Assembly (NCBI GenBank): GCA_964650485.1
Contig: CAZYTX010000007.1
Location: 1 to 64,000 of the forward strand
Direction of reading: 5' to 3'
DNA length: 64,000 bases
Source of the DNA: CAZYTX01 sp964650485
Lineage (GTDB): Bacteria; RBG-13-61-14; DATKZS01
A program made the translations under genes and the position numbers. The notes beneath the pieces were generated by a model. The model did no database searches. It saw only the letters and a program-made list of their open reading frames with translations, and was not told the DNA's origin. Positions 8,119 through 16,779 of the stretch are shown in pieces; the first letter of the stretch is position 1; each line of letters starts with the position of its first letter.

Positions 8119-8229
8119 TCACAAGAAGGTATGGATTAACACGTCCTCCACCACCATGAGTGCATACCCGAGGGCATAAAGAAACAGCAGCCAGAACACG
8201 ATCCTTTGATACACCTTCCCGCCCCCCAT
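8119..8229 (-). CDS. 36-residue single-span membrane peptide
   Basis: The frame begins MGGGKVYQRI and contains one clear hydrophobic span (VFWLLFLYALGYALMVV), then EDVLIHTFL and a TGA. It lies between the 81-residue ORF and the 31-residue peptide on the same strand. The hydrophobic pattern and positive-inside N-terminus favour a real small membrane protein over chance. The ribosome site (GAGCAGG close to the ATG) is weak. An overlapping 66-residue GTG-started ORF in another frame looks spurious. Confidence 0.4.
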   Translation of the reverse strand: MGGGKVYQRIVFWLLFLYALGYALMVVEDVLIHTFL

Positions 8230-8292
8230 GCCTGCTCAGCTTTACAGACTCGCCTGCTCTTCTTGAGGTCCGCTCATGAATAAACGCCCGCT

Positions 8293-8538
8293 TCACAAGC
8301 TCCCCTTCTTTTTACCAGCCCCCGGGCCGGCCTCGTCCCTTGACCTTTTTTCCATGCCCAGTGTGCGCAGGTAGGACCTGGGGGCCAGGTCCTCGATAGC
8401 GACCCATTGAGATTTCTTTTCGCTGTCCGGCATGGACTGGAGGAATTTCTCGTACTCGGCCCCCTGCATAAGACCATCCTGCAAGTTCTTCTCAGCCACC
8501 CTGCGGTCACATAATATCTCGTCCTTTTTTATTGTCAT
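8293..8538 (-). CDS. small hypothetical protein of the ABC/DUF4340 operon
   Basis: This 81-residue, charged, soluble protein is not recognised. It starts MTIKKDEILC and has a middle segment WVAIEDLAPRSYLRTLGMEKR and a basic, Gly/Lys-rich tail. Its ATG overlaps the DUF4340 gene stop by 4 bp, which strongly supports translation as the next gene of that operon. No membrane segment or signal peptide is present. Confidence 0.6.
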   Translation of the reverse strand: MTIKKDEILCDRRVAEKNLQDGLMQGAEYEKFLQSMPDSEKKSQWVAIEDLAPRSYLRTLGMEKRSRDEAGPGAGKKKGSL

Positions 8539-9995
8539 CTCCTTCTCGCTCTCCTTCTCTCATGCCTTTGCAACTCTTCCTCCGTAGCTGCCAGGTGCTC
8601 TTTTTCACGGGGTATCTGGTCCATGATGTCAACCGGGGATTTTACGATGCACTCGCGCAGGTGGTCCAGCAAATAGGTGTTTATTGCTCCCTGACTTCGC
8701 GTTGTGTCTCCCACTGATACGTCCAGTATTGGAACGTCCTTTTCATATGCCGTGATTCTCATGCGTGGAGTATCCAGGCCGTACTTTTCCGCGGGCAGGG
8801 GCTTTTGCTGTTCGAGGAATTCGATTCCGTTTTGGCGCAACGGCCTCAGTATCCAGCTCAAGGCCTTGGGAAGGACCTTGGTTTTCGGGTCTTGGCGGAA
8901 GTGGAAGACATCATTCTCCTCTTCCTGCACAAGGGATATATTTTTTCCCGGGCTTTTGGGGAAAGCAAGCTCCATCCTGGTGAGACTTTTGATCACGGCC
9001 CCGGTGACAACCTGTTTTTTCCGGAAGCCCGGCTCTATAACCTTTGAAAAAGTGCGCTCTCTTATGGCCAGCACCGAGGGCATGTCTTCGTTCTTCGCAA
9101 AGATGGTCCCCTCGTCTCCGGCGCCGAAGATGATATTCTTTTCGGAGCCGTCCGTGAGCTTCACCGATATCCGCGCCCTGGGCTCGTCTAGTCCGTACTT
9201 TGTAATCTCACCCTCTTCCACGTCAATGATGGATATGACTTCGGTGAATTTGAGTGCATGGAAAAAGGAATTCACCGCCTTGAAGGACGCGTTCTCGTGA
9301 ACCGGGTCCACGATCACCCACTGCGGCTCCTTCCCGGCCTGCTTTTGCACCACCAGCCTGGGCTCGAGCGCGTAGGGATACTGCTCTTCAAGACCGGGAC
9401 CATTTATTTCTATATCAATGCTTACTACTTGTTGTGGAGAGAAATCAATCAGGGAGCTGGAACGGAGGCGCTCTAAAGGTATGTGAAAAGAGTTCTCCAA
9501 GACCCTGGATATCAAGAACACGGTGTCTTCGGACTTGAGCTTCGCGAACACGTGCTGACGTGTAAAGCTGGCCTTGCCCACCAGCAGGTGCAAGGGCTCT
9601 TCCTTTTTTGCAAAGTGGACTATGAGCTCGAGCCGGGGCTTGTCCAGCCCGTACCTGGACAGGTCCTCGGCTTCCAGCTCGATGATCCTTTCGTTTTTCA
9701 TGCGGGCGATGTCGGAGACGAGCACACTTGCCGATATCTGATGGGCGGGGTACTCGACCGGCTCGGTGATGAGCCACAGGTCCGTGGCCACCTGCTTAAG
9801 CTCGATCCTGCCCTCTTCCCTTATAAGCACCAGCTTTTCTATTATGGCGTCGCGGTCCTTGATGAGAGGCCGGGGGCTCCACTCTCCCTTGGACATGTCT
9901 TCTTCTCCCCCGCCCTTGTCATATACGATTACGTAAAGGCCCAAAAGCGCGGCCACGATAAAGAGACCAAGTGTTACGTAAATGGTTTTCCTCAT
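8535..9995 (-). CDS. DUF4340 domain-containing membrane-anchored protein
   Basis: This protein of 486 residues has one N-terminal membrane anchor (IYVTLGLFIVAALLGLYVIV) and a long extracytoplasmic part. The part has repeated DUF4340-like units, each with a YGLDKPR/YGLDEPR/YGLDTPR motif (about residues 108, 244 and 395) followed by a strand-rich segment ending in G-A/V-G-x-x. DUF4340 proteins are commonly encoded next to GldF/GldG-type ABC transporters, as here. Their role is unknown. A GTG at 10007 is in frame, but the ATG at 9995 overlaps the upstream stop as ATGA and is preferred. The C-terminus is very arginine-rich. Confidence 0.8.
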   Translation of the reverse strand: MRKTIYVTLGLFIVAALLGLYVIVYDKGGGEEDMSKGEWSPRPLIKDRDAIIEKLVLIREEGRIELKQVATDLWLITEPVEYPAHQISASVLVSDIARMKNERIIELEAEDLSRYGLDKPRLELIVHFAKKEEPLHLLVGKASFTRQHVFAKLKSEDTVFLISRVLENSFHIPLERLRSSSLIDFSPQQVVSIDIEINGPGLEEQYPYALEPRLVVQKQAGKEPQWVIVDPVHENASFKAVNSFFHALKFTEVISIIDVEEGEITKYGLDEPRARISVKLTDGSEKNIIFGAGDEGTIFAKNEDMPSVLAIRERTFSKVIEPGFRKKQVVTGAVIKSLTRMELAFPKSPGKNISLVQEEENDVFHFRQDPKTKVLPKALSWILRPLRQNGIEFLEQQKPLPAEKYGLDTPRMRITAYEKDVPILDVSVGDTTRSQGAINTYLLDHLRECIVKSPVDIMDQIPREKEHLAATEEELQRHERRRARRR

Positions 9996-11596
9996 CTCCT
10001 CCTCCACCAGACGGCCAGCCCGATTATCATAAGGGCCTCGGGAAGGATCATCACCGAGACATACAGGACCCAGTCCTTCTCCGCCTGGTCAAGGTAGAGC
10101 CTGATCCCGGTCCTCTGCGGCGGCCTGATCACCTTCAGGTCCTCCTCGCCCGCCAGCCAGTTGAAAGAGTTCATGACCAGCTCGTAGTTGTAAGGCATGT
10201 TTATGGACACGTTCCTGCAGGTCACGCTGGTTCCCATGACCACCAGGCGCATGTGGCTGGGCTGGTCCAGTCCCCGTTCCCTCTTCCAGCGGGGCACCCT
10301 GTGTCTTCTTTCCAGGGCGTATGCAAGAACGAAAGGGCCTTGCTGAGAATCTTGACCCTGCTTCCCGCTCATTATGGAGGATATGTAGCGGGAACGCTCC
10401 TCTTCAGACGGTAAAGATTGCATCTTCATCGGGGCTAATGACTTCGCGTAGGCGGCATCAGAGGTCTGCACCAGCGGATACAAGTTGGTGTCGGGAGGAG
10501 GGTGCTCCTTTTGCTCCAGGCTCCTGGGCATGTAGAAAACCGCCCTCTTTTGGGTCATACCTTGGGTTATGGGGTGGTCGAAGAACTTGCTTGTCACTAT
10601 CCACAGCCCCAGGTTGTCTCCGGCCAGGTGATTTTCCGGATCGAACACCAGGTTCCACCCGGCCTCCAGGCCGTACGGTTGCACAAAGTTCTCCAAACCA
10701 GTGACAGTGCCACTCTCCCACACCGGGTCCATGAAGATTATGGCGTTGCCCCCGCTGGCGATAAAGTAGTCCAGCACCTCCACCTCGTGCCGGCTGAAAG
10801 CCATGGCCGGGCCCACGATGGCGACCATGGAGAACTCATCCGGTATCTCTTCCATCTTGGACAGGTCCGCGGTCTGTGCCACGTACCCCTGTTGCTCCAA
10901 GAACTTCTTCAAGTATGAAAGCCCGTTTTCACTGTCCGAGTCCAGGCCGGGCTCCGCGTGCCCGGTTGTGAACATCACCTTGGGCTTCTTCTCCCTGGTG
11001 ACCTTTATGAGAGCGTTGGTTATGTCCATCTCCTGGTACTTGGTGATCCAGACCTTCTCCTGCCTGTACTTGAAAAGCACGCCCGGCCGCGGGGGAATCC
11101 CCTCTGCCCTGGCCACTTCCTCGTTCTTGTCCGGGTCAACTAAGCGTACGTCAACCTTGTCGAACTGCCTGTCATAAAGGATAAGCCTCTGCCGGGCCTC
11201 GGCCGGCTTCCCTCCCGGCAGGAAAGCTATCACCTGAATCTCCCCGGGCAGGTTAGCCGCCACGTCCTTTGTGGCCCGGCTGAAGGTGAACAGACTACGC
11301 CTGGTCATGTCCTTGACATAGTCGTGTCTGTATACCAGTACATTAACAAGGAACAGGATCACCACTATAATCAGACCCTGGAGTGCCACCTGCGGCCCCA
11401 CCCTGGCGGCGCGTCTTGCCAGGGCTTCCTTGATCTCCCGGGCATTGGCTACCAGGCCCATGAGCACCAGGGCCCCACCAAGTGAAAGGTGGACTATGAC
11501 CACCAGCCCCAGTCGCTGCTGCACCAGGCCCACCACTGAGCCCAGAACAAGCACCACCACACCGGCTATCCCTGCTATCTGTGTAAACTTCTTCAT
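9992..11596 (-). CDS. GldG-like ABC transporter auxiliary protein
   Basis: This 534-residue protein matches the ABC_transp_aux/GldG pattern. It has three N-terminal membrane segments (about 7-28, 31-52, 69-91), a large extracytoplasmic region, and one C-terminal membrane segment (about 511-530, LYVSVMILPEALMIIGLAVW). The soluble part contains IQVIAFLPGGKPAEARQ, KVMFTTGHAEPGL (about 208-220) and a GGNAIIFMDPV strand, typical of the family's flavodoxin-like fold. It starts 7 bp after the permease and overlaps the DUF4340 gene. It probably forms the non-canonical part of an ABC complex. Substrate is unknown. Gliding need not be implied. Confidence 0.8.
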   Translation of the reverse strand: MKKFTQIAGIAGVVVLVLGSVVGLVQQRLGLVVIVHLSLGGALVLMGLVANAREIKEALARRAARVGPQVALQGLIIVVILFLVNVLVYRHDYVKDMTRRSLFTFSRATKDVAANLPGEIQVIAFLPGGKPAEARQRLILYDRQFDKVDVRLVDPDKNEEVARAEGIPPRPGVLFKYRQEKVWITKYQEMDITNALIKVTREKKPKVMFTTGHAEPGLDSDSENGLSYLKKFLEQQGYVAQTADLSKMEEIPDEFSMVAIVGPAMAFSRHEVEVLDYFIASGGNAIIFMDPVWESGTVTGLENFVQPYGLEAGWNLVFDPENHLAGDNLGLWIVTSKFFDHPITQGMTQKRAVFYMPRSLEQKEHPPPDTNLYPLVQTSDAAYAKSLAPMKMQSLPSEEERSRYISSIMSGKQGQDSQQGPFVLAYALERRHRVPRWKRERGLDQPSHMRLVVMGTSVTCRNVSINMPYNYELVMNSFNWLAGEEDLKVIRPPQRTGIRLYLDQAEKDWVLYVSVMILPEALMIIGLAVWWRRR

Positions 11597-11603
11597 TCCA
11601 GCC

Positions 11604-12407
11604 TCATCCCCACCTGGTGGACTCCACCGAATTCTTGGTCGCCCAAAGCCAGAAACCTATGAGAGAGACGAAATAGACAAGGTCACTGCCCCTAACAAGT
11701 CCGGACAGGAGAGGGTCGAAGTGCTCGTGGATGCTGACCGTCCTGAGCACCGAGCCCGGGTTAAAGACCAGCTCACCTATCCTTATAATGTCCATTGTCA
11801 CCGTGGCGTGGGCTATTATAAAGAAAAGCATCTCAAGGGCCACGGTGAATATGAACGCCACGATCTGGTTCTCGGTGAGGCTTGATGCGAACACACCTAT
11901 TGCCACCAGGCTGAAACCGAGGATCACCAGCCCGAAGTAGCCCGTCGCCATCGAGCCCCAGTCCGGAACGGGCCTGCCGTAGTAGACCAGGATCAGAGGA
12001 AATATTGATACGGGTATCATCATCAGTGCGACCAGGAGCACCGCGGCCAGGTACTTGGACACCACTATCTCACCCACCCGCACTGGCGAGGTGAGCAGCA
12101 GTTCGTCCGTGCGTTGCCTCTTCTCCTCCGCGAACAGGCGCATGGTGATGGCCGGCACCATGATGAAGAGCAGCACGAAAACCGTCTTGTACACGGGATG
12201 GACAAGGTTCTCGACCAGGTTCCAGCTCTGTCTGCTAACACCCTCCTCCACCGTGTCCGCGTACCTGGTGAGTATCTCGTACATGCGCAGGTATATGTAA
12301 AAAGTTATGCCCGAGAGCATGGTGAAAGCTATGAGCACCACGTACGCTATCCACGACGAAAACAGCGACCTGACCTCTTTCTTGAACAGCACCACGGTGT
12401 TCTTCAT
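11604..12407 (-). CDS. ABC transporter permease (ABC-2 / GldF-NosY type)
   Basis: Starting at the ATG at 12407, which has a GGGAGG site about 10 bp upstream, this gives 267 residues. The upstream in-frame extension to 12497 is arginine-rich and overlaps the ATPase gene, so I reject it. Six membrane segments are visible, beginning with WIAYVVLIAFTMLSGITFYIY. The conserved AEEKRQRTDELLLTSPV cytoplasmic coupling region (about 95-111) is characteristic of GldF/NosY-like permeases. With the adjacent ATPase and GldG-like protein it forms a complete transporter. Confidence 0.88.
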   Translation of the reverse strand: MKNTVVLFKKEVRSLFSSWIAYVVLIAFTMLSGITFYIYLRMYEILTRYADTVEEGVSRQSWNLVENLVHPVYKTVFVLLFIMVPAITMRLFAEEKRQRTDELLLTSPVRVGEIVVSKYLAAVLLVALMMIPVSIFPLILVYYGRPVPDWGSMATGYFGLVILGFSLVAIGVFASSLTENQIVAFIFTVALEMLFFIIAHATVTMDIIRIGELVFNPGSVLRTVSIHEHFDPLLSGLVRGSDLVYFVSLIGFWLWATKNSVESTRWG

Positions 12408-12423
12408 TAATTCACAGCCTCCC

Positions 12424-13194
12424 TCATCCTGGCTCTTCCAGCCCGGTGCGGCCCTCCTTAGCAGCCCCGCCCTGCCCGGCCTCCACCTCGGCGTCACTGA
12501 CTATGCGCAGGAACTGACGCTCGATGTCCCCCTCCCTGGTGAGGTTCTCCACCGTGTCGTCAACCACTATCTCTCCCCGGTTGATAATGATGGCCCGCTG
12601 GCAGGTGAGGGTGACCTCCGGCAGTATGTGGGTGGAGAGTATGACCGTGTGGCTCCCGGCAAGGTCACGGATCACCGATCGGATCTCGGATATCTGCCTG
12701 GGGTCAAGACCTATGGTGGGCTCGTCAAGGATAAGCACGGGCGGGTCGTGAATAAGGGCCTGGGCCAGACCGGTGCGCTGGCGAAACCCCTTGGAGAGCT
12801 TGTGCACGTGACGGTCCCTCATCTCGGAAAGACCGCACATCCCCACTACCCGGTCAACCGAGTCCCTGACCTCGGCCTTGCCCACTCCCTTGATCCTGGC
12901 CACGAACTCCAGGTATGACTGCACGGTCATGTCCAGGTAGAGCGGGGGATGCTCAGGCAAATACCCTATTGACCTCTTCACCGCCATGGGCTCTTCGCTG
13001 ACGTCGTGGCCGGCTACCCGTGCCCGGCCACGGCTCGCCGGCATGAAGCAGGTGAGAATACGCATGGTCGTGGTCTTGCCCGCACCGTTAGGCCCTAAAA
13101 ACCCCACGATCTCGCCTCGCTTCACCTTGAAAGACACGTCCTTCAAGGCCACCACCTCGCCGTAGTTCTTGCAGATATTGTCCGCTTCTATCAT
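12424..13194 (-). CDS. ABC transporter ATP-binding protein (GldA/NatA type)
   Basis: This 256-residue ATPase energises the adjacent permease. Motifs are Walker A GPNGAGKTTT (about residues 34-43), the Q-loop region YLPEHPPLY (about 78-86), the signature LSKGFRQR (about 132-139), Walker B VLILDEPT (about 153-160) and the H-loop STHIL (about 188-192). The ATG directly abuts the stop of the HtrA-like protease gene (TAG-ATG) and has a GGAGAGG site inside that gene. Family habit suggests export or membrane remodelling. The substrate is unknown. Confidence 0.9.
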   Translation of the reverse strand: MIEADNICKNYGEVVALKDVSFKVKRGEIVGFLGPNGAGKTTTMRILTCFMPASRGRARVAGHDVSEEPMAVKRSIGYLPEHPPLYLDMTVQSYLEFVARIKGVGKAEVRDSVDRVVGMCGLSEMRDRHVHKLSKGFRQRTGLAQALIHDPPVLILDEPTIGLDPRQISEIRSVIRDLAGSHTVILSTHILPEVTLTCQRAIIINRGEIVVDDTVENLTREGDIERQFLRIVSDAEVEAGQGGAAKEGRTGLEEPG

Positions 13195-14640
13195 CTACCA
13201 CACCTCTCCGCTGGCGCTGAAGGGTATATTGGCGTACAGCGGTGTAAAGTGGCCTCGCTTGAAAAGAATGAAAACGTGCTCCCTGTTTCTGAGACGCACC
13301 ACCGCACGCTGGAAGTCATTCCACGACTCGATCTCCTCCCTGTTCAAGCGCAGGATCAAATCGCCGGGAGAGAGGCCCCAGGCATGGGCGGGCGAGTTCG
13401 GCGCAACCTCCCGGATGAACACTCCACTCCTCCTCGACGGCCGCCCCTCTTCCGGGCCGGTATCCGGGCCGCCCTCTTCCACCTTTATGCCCATATGCCG
13501 CCAGGCCCATTCTTCTGCCAACTCCTCGGGAAAGGCGCGGGCCTCGAACTCGACTTTTCTTAAACTTCCCTCACAAACGCAGGAGAGGACAACCTGCCCT
13601 CCCACCCGGAGCTGCCGGGCCAGTGAAACAAAATCATCCACTCCCCTAATCCGCCTCCCCTCCCATGACCTGATCACGTCACCCGCCTCCAGCAGACCGT
13701 GGGCAGGACCCCCTTCCTTCACCCTGGAGATAAAAACCCCTCCCCTGTCAATGCCCGTGGACCCGCGGTCCCTTTCAAGGTTTTCAACCGAAATACCAAG
13801 CCATGCCGTGGGAATGTAGCGGTACCTGATAAGGTCTTCCACCACCTTGCGGGCATGGTCAATGGGAGTGGCGAAACCAATGCCCTCGGCCTCTGGGTTG
13901 AGGGCCGTGGTTATCCCCACCAGGTCCCCCCGGATGTTGAGCAGGGGACCGCCGCTGTTGCCTGGGTTCACCGCGGCGTCAATCTGGACCAGGTTCCTGT
14001 AATGCCGGTTGTCAACGACCACCGTCCGGTTGAGAGAGCTTACAATACCCGTGGTGCAGGTGTGTCCCAGACCAAGCGGGTTCCCGATAACGATGACCTG
14101 TTCGCCTATCATAATGTCTTTCGAGGCGCCCATCTCAAGATAAGGCAAATCTCCCTTGATTTCCACCTTTACCACCGCAAGGTCAAGGTATGGCTCAGCG
14201 CCCCATACCTCGCCCTCCGCGGTCCGGCCGTCCGCAAGGGTGACCTGGATCCAGGCGGCGTTGTTGACAACGTGCTCATTAGTGAGGATGTAGCCCCGCG
14301 GGTCAACTATAATGCCGCTGCCCAGGTTGAGGTCATCCTCCCTGCGCTCGCCAAAGTAGCGCCGGAAGAATTCCTCCGCCCAGGGAAGCCTGCGCCTGGA
14401 CCAGATTCCAAGGTCGGGGAGGTCGAAGGACGGTTTGGCGGAAAGGCTCACCACCGCGGGACTTGCCAGTCTGAAAACCTTTACTACTTCGCTCTCCCTG
14501 GAAGGCTCCAAAATGCCCTCGCCGAAAAACCAAACCAGCACCGTGCCCGACACGAAAGCTATAAAGGCCGCGAGCCAGAGAAGATTGTATATGCCCCTCC
14601 GGCCCCGGCTGCCCCTGTTCGACTGCTGAATAAGACTCAT
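13195..14640 (-). CDS. HtrA/Deg-like serine protease with two PDZ domains
   Basis: The protein has 481 residues from the ATG at 14640 (a TTG at 14649 is also possible). It has one N-terminal membrane anchor (LLWLAAFIAFVSGTVLVWFF), so it should sit in the inner membrane facing the periplasm. The trypsin-like triad is intact: His in TNEHVV, Asp in YLDLAVVKV and Ser in GNSGGP. PDZ 1 follows (about 275-360), then a linker, and a second PDZ (about 405-480, with SPGDLILRLNREEI). It opens the ABC operon after a small membrane protein, so it may process or police the transporter's substrate. That is inference from position. Confidence 0.9.
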   Translation of the reverse strand: MSLIQQSNRGSRGRRGIYNLLWLAAFIAFVSGTVLVWFFGEGILEPSRESEVVKVFRLASPAVVSLSAKPSFDLPDLGIWSRRRLPWAEEFFRRYFGERREDDLNLGSGIIVDPRGYILTNEHVVNNAAWIQVTLADGRTAEGEVWGAEPYLDLAVVKVEIKGDLPYLEMGASKDIMIGEQVIVIGNPLGLGHTCTTGIVSSLNRTVVVDNRHYRNLVQIDAAVNPGNSGGPLLNIRGDLVGITTALNPEAEGIGFATPIDHARKVVEDLIRYRYIPTAWLGISVENLERDRGSTGIDRGGVFISRVKEGGPAHGLLEAGDVIRSWEGRRIRGVDDFVSLARQLRVGGQVVLSCVCEGSLRKVEFEARAFPEELAEEWAWRHMGIKVEEGGPDTGPEEGRPSRRSGVFIREVAPNSPAHAWGLSPGDLILRLNREEIESWNDFQRAVVRLRNREHVFILFKRGHFTPLYANIPFSASGEVW

Positions 14641-14658
14641 CCCATCCAATGTGGAGAA

Positions 14659-14871
14659 TCAGGAATGCTCCTCGCCGCTGAAAAGAACATCGTGCCCAAG
14701 CCCCACAACCACAAGCACCACGCCCACGATCATGAGCACATAGGCAGCTCCCGAGAAAAAATGCCAGGAGATCACCGCCTCCGGCTTCATCATGTCAAGC
14801 GCTTTCAGAATAGCGCCGGGTGCAGCCAACAAAAGACCCAGCATAATCCACAGCCATCGTCCCATCTTCAT
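14659..14871 (-). CDS. small two-span membrane protein
   Basis: This protein of 70 residues has two hydrophobic segments (LWIMLGLLLAAPGAIL and YVLMIVGVVLVVVGLG) and a short acidic tail. I do not recognise a family. An in-frame GTG at 14919 lies inside the predicted promoter, so the ATG at 14871 (AGAGG about 9 bp upstream) is chosen. It is the first gene of the minus-strand HtrA/ABC operon, 18 bp before the protease start. Confidence 0.6.
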   Translation of the reverse strand: MKMGRWLWIMLGLLLAAPGAILKALDMMKPEAVISWHFFSGAAYVLMIVGVVLVVVGLGHDVLFSGEEHS

Positions 14872-14907
14872 GAAAATAACCTCTGCAAAGCCGAAATATA
14901 TTGCGTC

Positions 14908-14936
14908 ACTATAGTCCACGTTGGCGCGTGAATCAA
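14908..14936 (-). promoter_or_regulatory. promoter of the HtrA-ABC-DUF4340 operon
   Basis: Minus strand: TTGATT (14936-14931), 17-bp spacer, TATAGT (14913-14908). It lies about 37 bp before the small membrane-protein ATG and is divergent from the proS promoter 60 bp away. Confidence 0.65.
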
Positions 14937-14995
14937 GCTCCGGCTCTTGGTACTTAAGACCCTGGCCGCGGAAAAAAGTTCATAGCCTCCGGGGT

Positions 14996-15024
14996 TTGAT
15001 AGAACATTGGTGAATGCGTACAAT
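14996..15024 (+). promoter_or_regulatory. promoter of the proS operon
   Basis: TTGATA (14996-15001), a 17-bp spacer and TACAAT (15019-15024) lie about 30 bp before the proS ATG. A GGAGG ribosome site follows near 15041. Confidence 0.7.
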
Positions 15025-15054
15025 GTACTAATGCTCTTCTTGGAGGTCTAAGGA

Positions 15055-16779
15055 ATGCTCCGTTCAAGGATGTACCTGCCCACGCTGAGAGAGGCCCCTG
15101 CCGAGGCCGAGGTTGTAAGTCACAGGTTGATGCTCCGGGCCGGAATGATAAGGAAGGCGGCCTCGGGAATATATACCTGGCTCCCCTTTGGCCTGAAAGC
15201 CTTGAGAAAGGTGCAGCGCATAGTGAGGGATGAGATGGACAGGGCCGGGGCCCAGGAAATATTCATGCCCGTGGTGCAGCCAGCCGAGCTGTGGAGGGAA
15301 TCGGGAAGGTGGGATGATTACGGGCCCGAGCTCTTGCGCTTAAAAGACAGGCACTCGAGGGAATTCTGCCTGGGGCCGACCCACGAGGAGGTCGTCACCT
15401 CGCTGGTAAGCGGTGAGATCAGGAGCTGGCGCGACCTGCCCAAAAACCTCTACCAGATACAGACAAAGTTCAGAGACGAGATCAGGCCCCGCTTCGGGGT
15501 CATGCGCTCGCGCGAGTTCGAGATGAAGGACGCATACTCTTTTGACGAGGACGACAAAGGGGCCGAGCAGAGCTATGAGAGAATGTACGAGGCATACTCC
15601 AGGATATTCAAAAGGTGCGGGCTCGAGTTCATGGCCGTGGAGGCACTCACCGGGCAGATGGGCGGGAGCTTCTCCCACGAGTTCATGGTCATGGCCCAGA
15701 CCGGCGAGAGCAGCCTTGCCGTGTGCCCGAACGGCCACTATGCAGCCAACCTGGAAAAGGCGACCAGCATGGTGCACCCCCCGGCTTCCGCGGACCAAGA
15801 GGAGAAGCCGCTTGAAAAGGTCGAGACCCCGGGGAAGCACACGGTGGAGCAGGTGGCAGAGTTCCTGGACGTCGAGCAAGACCGCATTGCAAAGACGCTC
15901 ATATGCGTCACGGACAAGGGACCGGTGGCCGCCATGGTGCGCGGAGACCGCGAGCTCAACCTGGAGAAGCTGGCCGACGCCCTGGCCGCGGCATGGATTC
16001 AGCTCGCGGACGACGCCGCGGTCCGGGAACACACCCGCGGTCCCACCGGCTTCTCCGGGCCGGTCGGCCTGGACCTGCCCGTTTACATGGACAGGGAGCT
16101 TCTCGGGGCCAGGAACCTGGTCACCGGCGCCAACCAGTTGGACATGCATTACATGGGCGCCAATCCGGGCAGGGAATTCAAGCCCGCGGAGGTGCTGGAC
16201 ATCAGGGTGGTGCAAGAGGGAGACGCCTGTCCTGCTTGCGGAGGGCCGCTCCGCATATCCAGGGGCATCGAGGTGGGTCACATATTCAAGCTGGGCACCA
16301 AGTACTCGAAGGCCATGAACGCAACCTTCCTGGACAGGGACGGCAAGGAGCAGCTCATGGTAATGGGGTGCTACGGCATCGGCACCGGAAGGACCCTGGC
16401 CGCGGCCATCGAACAGGACCACGACCGGAACGGGATCATATGGCCCCTGCCACTGGCCCCCTATCACCTATACTTATTGCCGATAAACGTGAACGACCCC
16501 GAGGTGCGGGCCGAGGCTGAAAAGCTCTACAACCACATGTGCTCGCAGGGCATCGAGGCAATTCTGGACGACCGGGACGAGAGGGCCGGGGTAAAGTTCA
16601 ATGACGCCGACCTTTTGGGCATCCCGCTGCGCGTGGTCATAGGATCGAAGAACCTGAAGCAGGGCAAGGTGGAGGTGAAGGCGCGCAGGGACAAAGAGCC
16701 GGACTTGGTCCCAATTGACCGGGTGGTCGAGCAGGCGAAATCATTTATAGATAAAGGGCTCGAGAAAATCAATGGCTGA
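15055..16779 (+). CDS. proS: prolyl-tRNA synthetase
   Basis: This 574-residue class II synthetase charges tRNA-Pro. It is the bacterial type: class II motif 1 region near GLKALRKVQRIVRDEM, motif 2 around FRDEIRPRFGVMRSREFEMKD split near residues 140-160, and a long editing insertion (about 225-400, ybaK-like) before motif 3 (MGCYGIGTGRTLAA, about 437-450). The C-terminal anticodon-binding domain covers roughly 470-574. The length is full. A GGAGG site and TAAGGA precede the ATG. The stop overlaps the next gene by 8 bp, which ties the sugar-metabolism genes downstream to the same transcript. Confidence 0.96.
   Translation: MLRSRMYLPTLREAPAEAEVVSHRLMLRAGMIRKAASGIYTWLPFGLKALRKVQRIVRDEMDRAGAQEIFMPVVQPAELWRESGRWDDYGPELLRLKDRHSREFCLGPTHEEVVTSLVSGEIRSWRDLPKNLYQIQTKFRDEIRPRFGVMRSREFEMKDAYSFDEDDKGAEQSYERMYEAYSRIFKRCGLEFMAVEALTGQMGGSFSHEFMVMAQTGESSLAVCPNGHYAANLEKATSMVHPPASADQEEKPLEKVETPGKHTVEQVAEFLDVEQDRIAKTLICVTDKGPVAAMVRGDRELNLEKLADALAAAWIQLADDAAVREHTRGPTGFSGPVGLDLPVYMDRELLGARNLVTGANQLDMHYMGANPGREFKPAEVLDIRVVQEGDACPACGGPLRISRGIEVGHIFKLGTKYSKAMNATFLDRDGKEQLMVMGCYGIGTGRTLAAAIEQDHDRNGIIWPLPLAPYHLYLLPINVNDPEVRAEAEKLYNHMCSQGIEAILDDRDERAGVKFNDADLLGIPLRVVIGSKNLKQGKVEVKARRDKEPDLVPIDRVVEQAKSFIDKGLEKING

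Noticed and set aside
8096..8296. 66-residue GTG-started ORF after the 81-residue gene
   Set aside because: Although it overlaps the stop by 4 bp, its sequence is Arg/Ser/Gly-rich without structure. The 36-residue membrane frame in the same DNA looks more protein-like.
12408..12497. N-terminal extension of the ABC permease
   Set aside because: The extension is Arg/Gly-rich, overlaps the ATPase gene, and the ATG at 12407 has a better ribosome site and begins the family N-terminus.
13699..14931. 410-residue plus-strand ORF opposite the HtrA gene
   Set aside because: Antisense shadow. The protease gene has an intact catalytic triad and operon context.
15340..16467. 375-residue minus ORF opposite proS
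   Set aside because: Antisense shadow of a conserved gene, His/Val/Gly-rich with no family pattern.
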